From Branchiostoma lanceolatum (Eukaryota > Chordata > Leptocardii > Amphioxiformes > Branchiostomatidae), in assembly GCF_035083965.1 (NCBI RefSeq), contig NC_089735.1, positions 3,281,501-3,345,500 on the forward strand: a stretch of DNA of 64,000 nt. The letters are read 5' to 3'. Below are positions 1 to 10,296 of the stretch, one piece after another (within the stretch, counting starts at the first letter, position 1; each line of letters opens with the position of its first letter). The notes beneath the pieces were generated by a model. That model had not been told where the DNA came from and made no database searches. It saw only the letters and a program-made list of their open reading frames with translations. Both the position numbers and the translations under genes were made by a program.

Positions 1-3000
1 AGCACGGCCGGGCCATGGTCTTCTGTGAGACCAAGAAGGAAGCCAACCAATTGGTCCTAGAGGGGGTCCTGAAACAGGAGGCTCAAGTGCTACATGGGGA
101 CATCCCCCAGGCACAGAGGGAGCTGACACTAAAGGTGAGAGGTCAAGGTCACGGGCAGCCTTGTCATAACCAAGTGCCGACCGGTATATACTGCAGTTTT
201 TGATTTGTGCTTTTATGTATCGTCATATAATTTCTAGCGTCATGTTGGCGTAACAGTTAGGGTTGTTGAGCCTGATCACCCAGGGGTCCCGGGTTTGAAT
301 CCCATGATATGCCACGATGTTGTGTGCTTGGAAAAGGCACTATACACTTCCTCCCTCCACCCAGGTGTAGAAATGGGTACCTAGCTGTGTACTTCGGTTG
401 GTAAAAAGCGGTGGAAGGAGAGGGATGGGCTCTGCCTTCCAATACCTAGCCCTAGACACGGTGGATAACTACCCACTGCCCCTACGGCCTCAAACTGGCT
501 ACGGGACTACCTTTACCTGTTGTAATTTTTATCTACTAATAAAATTGATAACTTCAAGGTGTCTATGACTTGTTTGTAGTCCTTACATACTGACCGCTAA
601 TTTATCATTCAGATCTTCTCTATCAAGTGTCACTTGGTAGATAGTCACACAAAGAATAGAATTTTTCTAATACCATCTCAATTTTCTTAGATAAGTTAAC
701 TGATAATACAAATTTTGCCCCCATTTGTGCTGACCAATGGTGTGTCTAGTAAGTTCAACCACAGTCTGTACTGACCAATGGCGTGTCTCATTGCAGAGCT
801 TCCGTGGGGGGAACGTCCAGGTTCTGGTAGCGACGGACGTGGCGGCGCGGGGTCTGGACATTCCTGAGGTCGACCTGGTGGTGCAGTGTGAACCGCCGTC
901 GGTGAGTAGCTGGTGAAATTGAATGTGATCTCGATCCAGTTTAGCTCACTGAAGAGCTATTCTTCCACAGAGGAGACAGTATTTACAGGTTCATTGAACC
1001 GGGGAAATTCCCCTAAAAAGTAGCTCTCTGCGACAAGCACAATGGACAGAAGACCACGGCTTAACCTCCCGTCCTAAGGACTGCAACCATTTCCAGTAGC
1101 GTGCATGTCTGGTAAGCGGTCAAATCTTGGAAAGTCATCAAGCTTCTGTTGCTTTCCACAGGACGTTGACTCATACATCCACAGGTCCGGGCGCACGGGC
1201 CGCGCCGGGCGGACAGGCGTCTGCGTCTGTTTCTACAAGCCCAACAGGGAACAAGATCTGCGGTTCGTTGAGAGGAGGGCTGGGATCAAGTTCCGCCAGA
1301 TCAACGCTCCGCAGCCTGACGATATCGTGAAGGCAGCAGCCAACGACTCAGCAAGGTGAGGACAGGCTTAGATGTACCATGATGCACTTGATGGAAACAT
1401 GATTTGAACTCCCCTCCCCCATGTTTTTCTCCAGCTCTTGTTTCCCCAAAGCATTTTCCTTGCAGTTGAACACTCTTTTTTGCTTGACATGTCTTTTTAT
1501 ATGATCTTTTTATATCCTTCTTCAAATTGTTTTTGTTCCCTGTTACTTTGGTATTAAATGACGCTACATTTATCTTTGCATTGTATTTATTTGAACCGAC
1601 ATTCATACTTTGCTTGTTATTTCTTGAGTTTAGTTCAGTTCTGTATGAGATGTGTTGCTGTATCTCGTTTATCCCACCCAGACCCCTTTTGTGTGGATCC
1701 ATGACAGTGGGGTTTAGCATACAGCCAGAGGAAATGTTGTGCCTTGGATCGGAGCACAGACGTGTTGTGCCTCGTTCTGCAGCACAGCTACATAACTTGT
1801 GTACTTAAAGAATTTTGATGTACCTGTAACATTGTTAAGGCACACAGCTTAATCATGATATACATGACAAAGGAGCTTTTTTTTTCAAATAAGATCTCCT
1901 CGAATGAAGGACTTAATTTTGGCTTAACATCCTGTCCAAAACACCACAAGGTGGTCTTGCGGTTAGGGTTGTTGACTAAGAATCTAAAGGTTCTGGGTTT
2001 GAATCCCTAGCAGGCCCCAATGTTGTGCTCTTGGGAAAGGTTCTTTACATCTATTTCCTCATTTGTCTTAGGTGTAAATGGGTACCTAGCTTGGGTTAGG
2101 ACTGAGGATTAATTTGGAGTTGGAGCCCCGAAGGCAGTTAGATGCTAAATACAACATCGCTCTGGCAGCTCCTGCGACGACAATGGCGCCCAAATGTAGC
2201 AGCTCTGCTGTTCCTTTGGACCTCTGGTTAGATATTTTGTAAAAACGATAAACCTTCCCTTCACTCAGGGCCATCGAGGAGGTCCCAGACAAGATGCTGA
2301 CCCATTTCCAGGAGGCTGCGGAGAAACTGATCGCGGAGAAGGGCGCGGTGAACGCTGTTGCCGCGGCGCTGGCGGTCATGTCGGGATCCTCCGAGATCAA
2401 GAAACGGTCGCTGCTGAACGCAGATGAGGTAAAGATGTTCACTTGAGATTGCAAAGCAATTCTTCATTGCAGTGTAAGGGTGATGTTGATCCCTGGTTCT
2501 TAGGATACTGCTACGAGAGATCTTCACAGATAAAACTCAGACAGAAATAGGGTTGAGAAACAACAAACCACAGTCGTACAATTGTACATGAAAACACATG
2601 CTAAGAACGGATTACTAAGATCGAGTGTTACTGTTAGTGCCTTCTGAATAACTGCTATCAACTGCTTGTATCTTTAAAATGAGATTTTAGCCCTACTTGC
2701 ACCCAGCCCCAGTTTAATTACGAGCCATCCTCGGCGAAGTGAAACATTAACAGGACATTTGTTGCTTTTTGTGTCTTGATTGAATCATGATTTGAAAGGA
2801 ACTCCCCTCCCCCATTTTGTTTTCAAGCTCATATTTCTCCAGAGCATTTTCCTTGCTGAACCTTTTTTGCTGGACATGTCTTTTAATATCTTTCTTCAAA
2901 TTGTTTTTGTTCCCTGTTGCAATTGCTTTGATATATGAAATGATGTTACATTTATCTTTCCCTTGAGTTTATTTATCTATTTATTTGAACCGACATTCAT

Positions 3001-6000
3001 ACTTTGCTGTTATTTTTTAGTTGTGCTCAGTTCTGTATAAAATACATTGCCATTTATTTTTCTAGTTTTGTTGAGTTCTGTATGATATGTTGCTGTATCT
3101 CGTTTATCCCACCCAGACCCCTTTTGTGGATCCATGACAGTGGGGTTTAGCATATAGCCAGAGGAAATGTTGTGCCTTGGATCGGAGCACAGACGTGTTG
3201 TGCCTCGTTCTGCAGCACAGCTACATAACTTGTGTACTTAAAGAATTTTAAATCTCAAACTTTTTTGTGAAAACAAGAGTTTGGTACTACATTGTACTAC
3301 TACTGTAAATGTAGAAATGTTTGCTGTGGTTTTATGTTCGCGGTTTTCGTGGTGAACTCTTCAGCGCGAAGTTAAAACCACTGCGAAACTTTTGCCCACC
3401 TATTACTGTAGCTCTACTATTGTTTCAAACGGGAACTTCAAACCACAGCGAACACTCCATTTTCTCCCTACCGTGAAGTAAAAACCATGCGAACTTAAAT
3501 GCATTTACAGCCAGGGTTGTCTTCAGCTTTGATTTTTTTTCCGTCCCACTCATTGTTTGGGAGCCCATGTTGTTGATTTTCGTTGTTGAATTTATCATTT
3601 CAAGCTTACGAAAATACCCTCTCATCAATTTCATGTAAAAAAGTTCAGAGTGTTTGGACGAATTGGGTGGAATTTCATCTTCATCATCATCGTCGTCGCC
3701 GCTTTCCACGCACTTCTGTCCAGAGCCTGCCTTCTCACTCCTTCCCAAGTGAAGCCCAGTTCCTCCAAGTCTCTGATGACAGTTTTCTCCCATGTAACCT
3801 GAATTTGTAATGTGGAATTTTGTCCGTCCCAAGAAGCAAATATTCCGTCCTTGGATGGATGGTCCTGGAGACAGCCCTGGTACTAGCCCAAGGAAAGCTT
3901 GTTGATACTATAGAGAATGAACACTCTGTTGTTGCTTTTCTGCCGTACAGGGTTTCACGACAATGCTGTTCCACACGGATCGCCCAATCCGCGGGAAGGG
4001 CTACTTCTGGACAGCGATAAAGCGGAGGTTTGGCGAAGATATCGACCAGAACGTCAAGGGAATGACCATGTTCACTAACAACAAGGTAAGTGTTTTTTTT
4101 ATTGTATCTTTTAAAAAAGACAGTTCAGTCGCTACAACTGGATAAGATTTGTAGATTACTTCTGTGCGTTTTGAGTGACAGCCATGTGCAAGCACGTCAA
4201 ACCCCCAGATGATGGAGAACAGAAGATTTTAAACTGGATAGTGAGTGAGTGAGTGAGTGAGTGAGTGAGTGAGTGAGTGAGTGAGTGAGTGAGTGAGTGA
4301 GTTGGTGAGCCAGCCATCACTCTCTTCAGCATCACTAGAATGTGGAAGGTAAGATGCAGAGAAACGTCTTAAAAAGATAAAGAATTTCCAAGACTTGTTG
4401 TCAAATTATGGAATGACAGAAGCTGGGAAAAAGCCTGGAATACTGCAGGTAGATGTTCTCCCAGCAGGCACATCTATTTGTTTTCGTACTTAGCATTTTG
4501 GTTGTGATGATTTCTGATGACTAAGGTTGTTTTCCCTTCTTCCCTATTCACAGGGAGTTGCTTTTGACGTGCCATCCTCCATGGAAGACCAGTTTTTGGT
4601 AAGTCATGTTTGCTCAGTAAGAGCGATGTTGGACTAGCAGTGTTGAATGTTACCAGCAGAATTTCTAGACATAGATACATTGTATTACGGGTATTCACTA
4701 CTACTGTAAATGCAGAAATGTTCGCAGTGGTTTTATGTTTGTGGTTTTTGCGGTGACCGTTTCACCGTGAACCTAAAACCACTGAGCATTTTGTCCACTA
4801 CAGTAGCAGTTTGGGACTATAGTGCTGCGAACTGGGGATGTCCCTAAAGCTCAACGTACTGGAAGCAGTCTCACAGTTGAGCTCCTGGTTCTAATAAGGT
4901 GCTAAACTGGGAGACCCTGGTTCTATCCTGGGTCAAGACATTATGATTGTCTTTCGCAAGGGATGTAAAATGGGGGTCCCCTGTTTGACAAGGTGCTTTC
5001 CAGCATGATAAAGGGGAAGGGCTAGCAACCTCTCCCTGTAAAAATATACCTTGCTACTGAAACAGCAAGGAAAGTAGGCGCTACAAGGGTATTAACAATT
5101 ACCAATAAACGAACGATGCACTGATATTGCACAAATACCAAATAGATAAGTTGTTCAAAAATACTTATAACTACCAGTCTGACCAAGGGGAAAAATACAT
5201 GTGCACCTTCCTTCTTAACCCATCCCTATTATTCATACCTTTGTATCCCAAAATCCCCAAAAGTTATATCTTTATTTGGACGTTACTATTTTCCGTTGTT
5301 CCTTTTATATACTGTAGTGACTGCTGTCATCAATATTGTTTTAATTCTCTGATCTTCAACTTTTTTGTTTCACTTACTTCACAATAATCTATGTTTTATA
5401 TAGTTTGCTTGTTATTTCTCAAGTCTCGTTGAGTTCTGTATGAAATATGTTGCTATCTATTTTTATCTCCATGAAAAATGGAGATAAAAATGGAGATATT
5501 GTTTTTGGCGTGTCTGTGTGTGTGTGTGTTTGTGTTTCCGGACTCTTGTAGTCAGCATAACTCAAGAACCTCTTGATGGATTACAATGATATTTGGTATG
5601 TGGGCGGGTGTTGTGAAGCCGAAGGTCAGGGTTGATTTTGGGCCCCCTGGTATGTGACCTTGGTACTGCAGCAGAACTTCAATTTTTGTATCTTTTGACC
5701 TGGACGTGCTGTGGTCTTGATTTTTGGGTGGGAGATAGCTTGTGATGTAATAAAGAAGTGGTGTAGGTTTGGGCCCCCTAGCAGCTTGCTCTGGAACTGC
5801 AGGGGCGTTATTGTGAAAATCTTCTAAGGAGTATAACTGAACAAAGGAACAACGGATTTCCATGATATTTAGTATGCAGGTAGCTTAGACAGAGATATAC
5901 ACAATTAAGTGCAAATTATGCTAATTGGGACTTAATTTGCATAGATAATGAGGGAAATCTATATTTGCTGTGTTTTCCATTATAAGACTCAAATACATGT

Positions 6001-7242
6001 AACATATGTACTTTATGGAAAGTGGAGCATCAACAGATACCAATTATGCAAATAAATTTCTGATTTGCATAATTAATGCAAAAACACAGAAATTCATCAA
6101 ATTTGAAAATTATAGGACTCAATATTGCAACATGTTTAAGTAAGATAAAGGTGTTTATGATAAAGCATATATTATGTAAATGTGTAAGTCATTTGCATAA
6201 ATAGACTTGTTCATGGAGATATGAGGTCGCGGAACTCTTGTTTAAAGTTTTGTTGAGTTCTGTAAAAGATATGTTGCTGTATCTTGTTTATCCCACCCAG
6301 ACCCCTTTTGTGTGGATCCATGACAGTGGGGTTTAGCATACAGCCAGAGGAAATGTTGTGCCTTGGATCGGAGCACAGACGTGTTGTGCCTCGTTCTGCA
6401 GCACAACTACATAGTTTTGACTACAATAACTACTTAACAAATCTAATCCTCTTCTAAAGTGTCTTTTGTTGTAACTGCTGTCTCCTTGTGTATTTCCTTG
6501 ATACCCTTTTGTAGGTTCTTGAAATTTACTACCTGAACTTCTTGAGATGTCCCTGTAGCTCAACTGGTAGCAGCCTCACTGTTTAGTTCCTGGTTCCAAT
6601 TTGTTGCTAACTGGGAGACCCTGGTTCAATCATAGGAAGGGCATCTCGGTTGGGGCTGCACTCATCTTTCAGAAGGGACGTGAAATGGGGGTCCCGTGTT
6701 CGAGGAGGTGCAAGTGAAAGGGGAAGGGCTGTCAACGCCTCCCTGTAAAATGTACAAATGTACCCTGCTACTGAAACAGCAAAGAAACACTATGTACCAC
6801 AAGGGTCTGAACAAACTGAACGATCCTGAACTTCTTAATGAATGTAGATAAATATTGTATATCGGTGTTGAGTCTCAGTTTTACTGTAAATATCAACGCC
6901 ATCCAGGCTTGTTTGAACAAGTATCTGCAAGGTTGATATTCAAATAAAGAATTGAATGAGATGAATTGAATGAGAATGTTTTCTTCATGGGAATTTGTTT
7001 CTCCACAGGACACATTCCAAGGTTCCTACGATTCCCGTCTGGAAGTGGCTACAGAACTTCCCGACTTGGAGCAGAGGATGGACAGCAGGAGAGGGGGGAG
7101 GGGCTTCGGCAGGGGGGGAGGGGACAGAAGAGGGTTCAGGGGGAGAGGGGGAGGAGGAAGATTTAGTGGAGGGGGTAGGGGCAGACCTGGGGGATTTGGT
7201 GCAAACAGGGGTGGTGGGGGCGGCAGACACACGAAGTGGTGA
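1..7242 (+). CDS. DDX21: DDX21/DDX50-type nucleolar RNA helicase, 3' part (5' end outside window)
   Basis: DEAD-box ATP-dependent RNA helicase of the nucleolus; the family acts in rRNA transcription and processing. Coding exons read 1-134, 797-901, 1162-1355, 2269-2428, 3951-4085, 4554-4598 and 7009-7242 (TGA stop), all with GT-AG sites and matching phases. The first exon opens inside the helicase C domain (FCETKKEA, motif IV). The second carries motif V ([13 protein letters not shown]), the third motif VI ([15 protein letters not shown]). Exons 4-7 form the GUCT domain (VKGMTMF, then VAFDVPSS), which separates DDX21/DDX50 from other DEAD-box proteins. The last exon encodes a Gly/Arg-rich tail with RGG-like repeats, an RNA-binding end typical of DDX21. 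The ATPase half lies left of the window. Vertebrates have two paralogues; I assume this is the single pre-duplication gene. AATAAA at 7906-7911 is a candidate poly(A) signal. Introns hold three H/ACA snoRNA candidates. Confidence 0.93.
241..525 (+). mobile_element. tRNA-headed SINE (family G)
   Basis: An A-box-like GGCGTAACAGTTAGGGTTG is followed by a B-box-like GGGTTTGAATCCC at 291-303, then a tail (TTGGAAAAGGCAC, CACCCAGGTGTA, CCTACGGCCTCAAA, GGGACTACCTTTACCT) repeated elsewhere in the window. It lies in the first DDX21 intron here. Confidence 0.72.
1375..1654 (+). repeat. Intron segment shared with 2785-3089 (snoRNA 5' flank)
   Basis: About 280 bp before snoRNA copy 1 align to the sequence before copy 2, including ACTCCCCTCCCCCAT, TTCAAATTGTTTTTGTTCCC and TTTGAACCGACATTCATACT. 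A broken counterpart lies before copy 3 (about 5390-5460 and 6240-6273). The unit that duplicated is therefore larger than the RNA itself. Confidence 0.75.
1655..1795 (+). ncRNA. H/ACA-box snoRNA candidate, copy 1 (DDX21 intron)
   Basis: A 141-nt segment with hairpin-hinge-hairpin-tail layout. Hairpin 1 has a perfect 7-bp lower stem (GCTGTAT with ATACAGC), a bipartite internal loop and an upper stem (ATCCCAC with GTGGGGT). H box AGAGGA (fits ANANNA) at 1727-1732. Hairpin 2 has lower stem TTGTGC/GCACAG, an internal loop, and upper stem GAGCACA/TGTGCCTC with one bulge. It ends with ACA at 1790-1792 followed by three bases. H/ACA RNAs guide pseudouridylation and in animals are usually released from introns of ribosome-related host genes; this lies in the intron between exons ending 1355 and starting 2269. 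The target is not established. Confidence 0.72.
1948..2108 (+). mobile_element. tRNA-headed SINE, family G, 3'-truncated
   Basis: Same head (GCGGTTAGGGTTGTTG) and B-box GGGTTTGAATCCC at 1995-2007; the tail stops after the GGGTACCTAGCTTGGGTTAG part. It sits between snoRNA copy 1 and the next exon. Confidence 0.65.
2785..3089 (+). repeat. Intron segment shared with 1375-1654 (snoRNA 5' flank)
   Basis: Diverged second copy of the snoRNA upstream flank, with small insertions near 2970-3060. It carries no open frame in common with the first copy, so the conserved part is the RNA and not a protein. Confidence 0.72.
3090..3228 (+). ncRNA. H/ACA-box snoRNA candidate, copy 2 (DDX21 intron)
   Basis: Paralogue of the 1655 copy in the next intron (2429-3950). 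It is 2 nt shorter in the apical part of hairpin 1. One lower-stem base is changed (ATATAGC against GCTGTAT) so that a G-C pair becomes G-U and the stem is kept. H box AGAGGA and terminal ACA (3223-3225) plus three bases are intact; hairpin 2 is unchanged. Preservation of both boxes and stems supports a functional RNA. Confidence 0.7.
3302..3510. mobile_element. Inverted-repeat MITE, CTGTAAATGCAGAAATG family
   Basis: About 210 bp with ends ACTGTAAATGTAGAAATG and AAATGCATTTACAG, and internal GTTCGCGGTTTTCG blocks with complements. Non-coding. Other copies: 4704-4832 (truncated), 42775-43000, 56790-57001 and 57573-57778. Confidence 0.68.
4228..4303 (+). repeat. (GTGA)n microsatellite
   Basis: Uninterrupted tetranucleotide run of about 75 bp in the DDX21 intron 4086-4553. 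Confidence 0.95.
4704..4832. mobile_element. Truncated MITE, CTGTAAATGCAGAAATG family
   Basis: Left part of the element, cut where a family F SINE begins. Confidence 0.6.
4836..5075 (+). mobile_element. tRNA-headed SINE (family F)
   Basis: Starts GATGTCCCTAAAGCTCAAC, contains ACCCTGGTTCTATCC as a weak B box, and a shared body ending CTGCTACTGAAACAGCAAGG. It abuts a truncated copy of the CTGTAAATGCAGAAATG element (4704-4832). Confidence 0.62.
5475..6235. mobile_element. Unclassified repeat inserted in the snoRNA copy 3 flank
   Basis: Sequence starting near GGAGATATTGTTTTTGGCG, with a TG-rich run at 5515-5540, and ending near GGTCGCGGAACTCTTG, interrupts the segment homologous to the snoRNA copy 1 and 2 flanks. 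Similar text (TGATATATGGTATATTGG, AGAGTTCCGCGAAC) recurs at about 59830-60200, so it is dispersed. I see no coding capacity. Confidence 0.5.
6274..6414 (+). ncRNA. H/ACA-box snoRNA candidate, copy 3 (DDX21 intron)
   Basis: Third paralogue, in the last intron (4599-7008). Lower stem GCTGTAT/ATACAGC is intact, H box AGAGGA is at 6346-6351, and ACA at 6409-6411 is followed by TAG. It has one C-to-T change in the left loop strand of hairpin 1 and two changes near the 3' end (AGCTACATAA becomes AACTACATAG). The upstream flank homologous to the other copies is split by an inserted repeat at about 5475-6235. Confidence 0.68.
6547..6790 (+). mobile_element. tRNA-headed SINE (family F)
   Basis: ATGTCCCTGTAGCTCAACTG resembles a tRNA A-box region; CCCTGGTTCAATC is the B box. 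The body (AAATGGGGGTCCCGTGTTCG, CCTGCTACTGAAACAGCAAA) matches the 4836, 51195 and 57404 copies. Confidence 0.68.
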
Positions 7243-7573
7243 TGTCATCATTAACTGTGCACACAGTTGGATGACCGTAACAGATGAAGAGTTTTTCACA
7301 TGGGAGTGTGAATGTACATGTGTAAGGCTAAAAAAAGTGTATTTCTTGTTTGACAGATCTCAAACAAGTCAAATTTGCTTTGCCTTACAGAGATATACAG
7401 ACGAGAGATCGTTGGAGTAAAACTGCACACATGTTGTCTCTAAGATTCACATACGACTTGTATCTTTAGGCCACACCAATTTATTTCTCAGACATTTTGA
7501 AGTAAAAATTTAGCAAGCGCTCAAGATGAAACAAAAGGCTGGGAGGAAAGCTTGCATCTTACTACATTATTTA

Positions 7574-7803
7574 CTGTAATTCTTGTTTCTTTCACTGTAA
7601 CTAAATGTTCACTGTTTTCACGGTCACCTCTGTACCATGAACTTATCATCATTGTGAAAAGAACCTTTTGTAATTATTCATTATTCCTTCAGACATCCGT
7701 TTTGTAAATCACTTGCCGCCACCGTGAAGTTAAAGTTCAGTGAAAATGTCCATTTTCCTGACACCGTGAAATTTTGCTACTGTGAAGATACAGTGAATTA
7801 CAG
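7574..7803. mobile_element. MITE-like element in the DDX21 3' UTR
   Basis: Ends CTGTAATTC and GAATTACAG enclose CACGGTCACC / CACCGTGAA type repeats. It lies between the stop codon and AATAAA at 7906, so it should be transcribed as part of the UTR. It is distantly similar in style to the CTGTAAATG family. Confidence 0.5.
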
Positions 7804-7940
7804 TGTTCACTCCCTGAAACTGTGTATATCAAGATATGGCTTTGAGGCTTAGTTTTCAATTTGAAATTTCAATTCAACATCATTTTTTAGATCTGAGAAC
7901 CGACAAATAAAATTGGTGTGGCTTTATGTATTACTAGTAT

Positions 7941-8067
7941 GTAGTCCGAGGTATCTTGGCATTGAGGATGTTACTTCACATGAGGTATGGATGAAGTCGG
8001 GTCTTGTGGTGTACCAGTTTCTCAGGAATTACAGCTGTTTGTCTAGATAGGGTCACACTTATCTATT
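7941..8067 (+). repeat. Direct repeat, left copy (partner 8302-8419)
   Basis: TAGTCCGAGGTATCTTGGC through CACACTTATCTATT, matching the sequence right of the 8069-8292 element with substitutions and a 5-bp gap. Confidence 0.7.
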
Positions 8068-8068
8068 A

Positions 8069-8292
8069 AGGGCCGATTCACATTTGTGCATATATGCAAG
8101 TCCGTATGAGTTGCATATTGACATTTATTTTGGCTTAGGTAAAGTTTGCCGGAAAGAAGTTGTTTTTAACTTTGATCCAGCGTTGTGCAATATGGTTATC
8201 AAACAATTTGGCCTCAAGCTTTACCTAAGCATTAAAATGTTAATATGTTACTTGTGTGGACGTGAATACATGCACAAGAGTGAGCGGGCCCT
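8069..8292. mobile_element. Inverted-repeat element, AGGGCC..TGTGCATATATGCAAG family
   Basis: Ends AGGGCCGATTCACATTTGTG and CAAGAGTGAGCGGGCCCT; related copies lie at 35212-35442 and, shortened, at 37780-37890 (CACACTTGTGCGTATAT / CACAAGTGTGACAGGGG). No coding content. Confidence 0.6.
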
Positions 8293-8301
8293 AACAGAAA
8301 C

Positions 8302-8419
8302 TAGTCCGAGTTATCTTTGCATTGAGGATGTTACTTCACATGAGGGAGTTGGGTCTTTTAGTGTACCAGTGTCTCAGGTATTACAACCATTTGATTAGAT
8401 GGAGTCATACTCATCTATT
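8302..8419 (+). repeat. Direct repeat, right copy (partner 7941-8067)
   Basis: TAGTCCGAGTTATCTTTGC through CATACTCATCTATT. The two copies flank the 8069-8292 element and are far too long for a target-site duplication. Confidence 0.7.
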
Positions 8420-8633
8420 TATAGAAACTTGGTGTCAGTTGAATCAATTCAAAGGTTTGATTAACACTGTAAATAGATTTTTGTCCAGTTGGACTGTACT
8501 GCAACCTGACTGAAAGGAAAATATTTGACTAACATTCTCATATTAGTTCATCCGTGTTTTTTTTCTTGTCTAGAGGATATGAAGTTTGTCTATGACACGA
8601 GCCACAGCAAAAATGTAGTATTTTAAAAAGAAC

Positions 8634-8639
8634 TTTATT
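8634..8639 (-). terminator. Candidate poly(A) signal of the IRF gene
   Basis: AATAAA on the minus strand. It would give an IRF 3' UTR of about 1.65 kb containing the foldback repeat at 9479-9825. Alternative AATAAA hexamers on the minus strand lie near 9060-9070. Confidence 0.4.
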
Positions 8640-9478
8640 TCATGCTTTCAAAAGTAACAATGAGGTCAACAAACTTCTGAGTATACAATAAACACAAAGC
8701 TCCACCATGTAAACGTATATACAGGATGAACTGAAAACGTAAAAGAGGATGAACTGAACTGTGGGCACACTACAATTTTCTGTTTTACAGTAATATCACC
8801 TGAAATATTGTGAACACTCAAGAAAATCTTTTTAAAGATATTGAAAATGTACAATAGCCAAACCTTCCCTGCACCATAGGTGTCTAGTTTTGTCACAGAT
8901 TAACAGTATTTACAAAGAACATGGAATAATGTTTGTTGTTAAGGAAATCAGCTGTATATACATGCATAAATGTGATGTAGTTAAAAACCGAAATACATGC
9001 AGAAAATTGTGATTAGCGAATTTAGTGAATTGTCTTTTTTCTGGCAATACATGTTCTTCTTTATTTATTAAGTACAAAGTTCATTGTCAACAGTCAACAA
9101 GTCTTAAAACGATCAGACATTTTACATTCAAATTCACTTCAACGATTCTTTAGCTTGTACATGCCACACAGTGGTCAATGCTTTAATCATTTCCCATAAA
9201 GTTCCAATAAAATAAGGCACTGTTCGGCTAAATACAGTAAACAAAGTGGATGAACAAAAGCAGTATACATGTATGTACATTGTACTTGTACTTCTAGAAA
9301 CTCATCACAAATGCACAAAAATCCAAGGACATTGTACAATTTGTGACTGTTTGTTCATTGTATATATTTTCAGCACCACTCTAAGCTATACAATGTGATC
9401 AAAGCATGCAGGACTTAATACATGAGTTAGCACAACATGTCTGTTCTTGTCTTTGGTTATCAAATACATGTACACCCA

Positions 9479-9825
9479 GATCAATCAAACCACGTGAATC
9501 GCATTGAAACTCAGATTCGTATCAGCCATGACCTGACAAATCGCTTTCTAACTTGCGTTAACAACTACATCTGACCAAACAAACTCGCCAGAAAAGTAGT
9601 AGAAACTATTTTTTTCTAAACGTTAAATCGCGTGTGGATTCAATCACTTCCAAAGTGCCAAAATTGTCAATCTGACAACATCTTTTGGAAGCTGACACCT
9701 TCCACCATCTCACTGGTGAGTTTGTTTGGTCAGATGTAGTCGTTAACGCAAGTTAGAAAGTGATTTGTCGGGTCATGGCTGATACGAATCTGAGTTTCAA
9801 TGTGATTAACGTGGTTTGATTGGTC
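9479..9825. repeat. Long inverted repeat (113-bp arms, 121-bp loop) in the presumed IRF 3' UTR
   Basis: Arms 9479-9591 and 9713-9825 are reverse complements with about seven mismatches in 113. Shared landmarks are GATACGAATCTGAGTTTCAA and TTGTTTGGTCAGATGTAGT. If transcribed it would fold into a hairpin of over 100 bp. I see no coding frame. It may be a MITE or a recent inverted duplication. Confidence 0.88.
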
Positions 9826-10296
9826 GGGGTGATGTAGCAACAGTGCTTTTTTTTTACAGTCAGAGGCTCTCTTAGCAGAAACAATTTCTTTCAGAAAGTG
9901 CACACACAAATACTATACACCTGAATTATGGCAGTTAATTTGGTTAAAGACCCTGGCCATGTTTAATATAATTATTACTGACTTTTTAAAGTCCTTTCAC
10001 AAACATTGTGTACAGAAAACATGTAGAAATACAGTCAAACCTGTAGTAGTGACCACCTCTCCATTATAAAGACTATTGATAGACAGTCAAACATGTACAT
10101 TTGTACAAGTTTTCACCTCGAGAAAACCACCTGGCCAATGTGACCACTTTTTGATGGTTTAAATCATATCCATAGTGACCACCTGTACGTCTACATAGAC
10201 CAGGTTTTGTCAGTCCCTTGAGTGGTCTTCTTGGGCAGTTTTGACAAATTCGTGAAAAGTCTAGAAGTGGCTGGTTACATTTTAGTTCTGGGGTGC

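Noticed and set aside
241..320. Possible tRNA gene (B box GGGTTTGAATCCC)
   Set aside because: No cloverleaf acceptor pairing, and the same head is fused to a shared tail in several copies, so it is a SINE head. The same applies near 6547, 33240 and 51900.
7026..7232. Minus-strand Pro-rich frame
   Set aside because: Antisense of the Gly/Arg-rich tail of the DDX21 protein.
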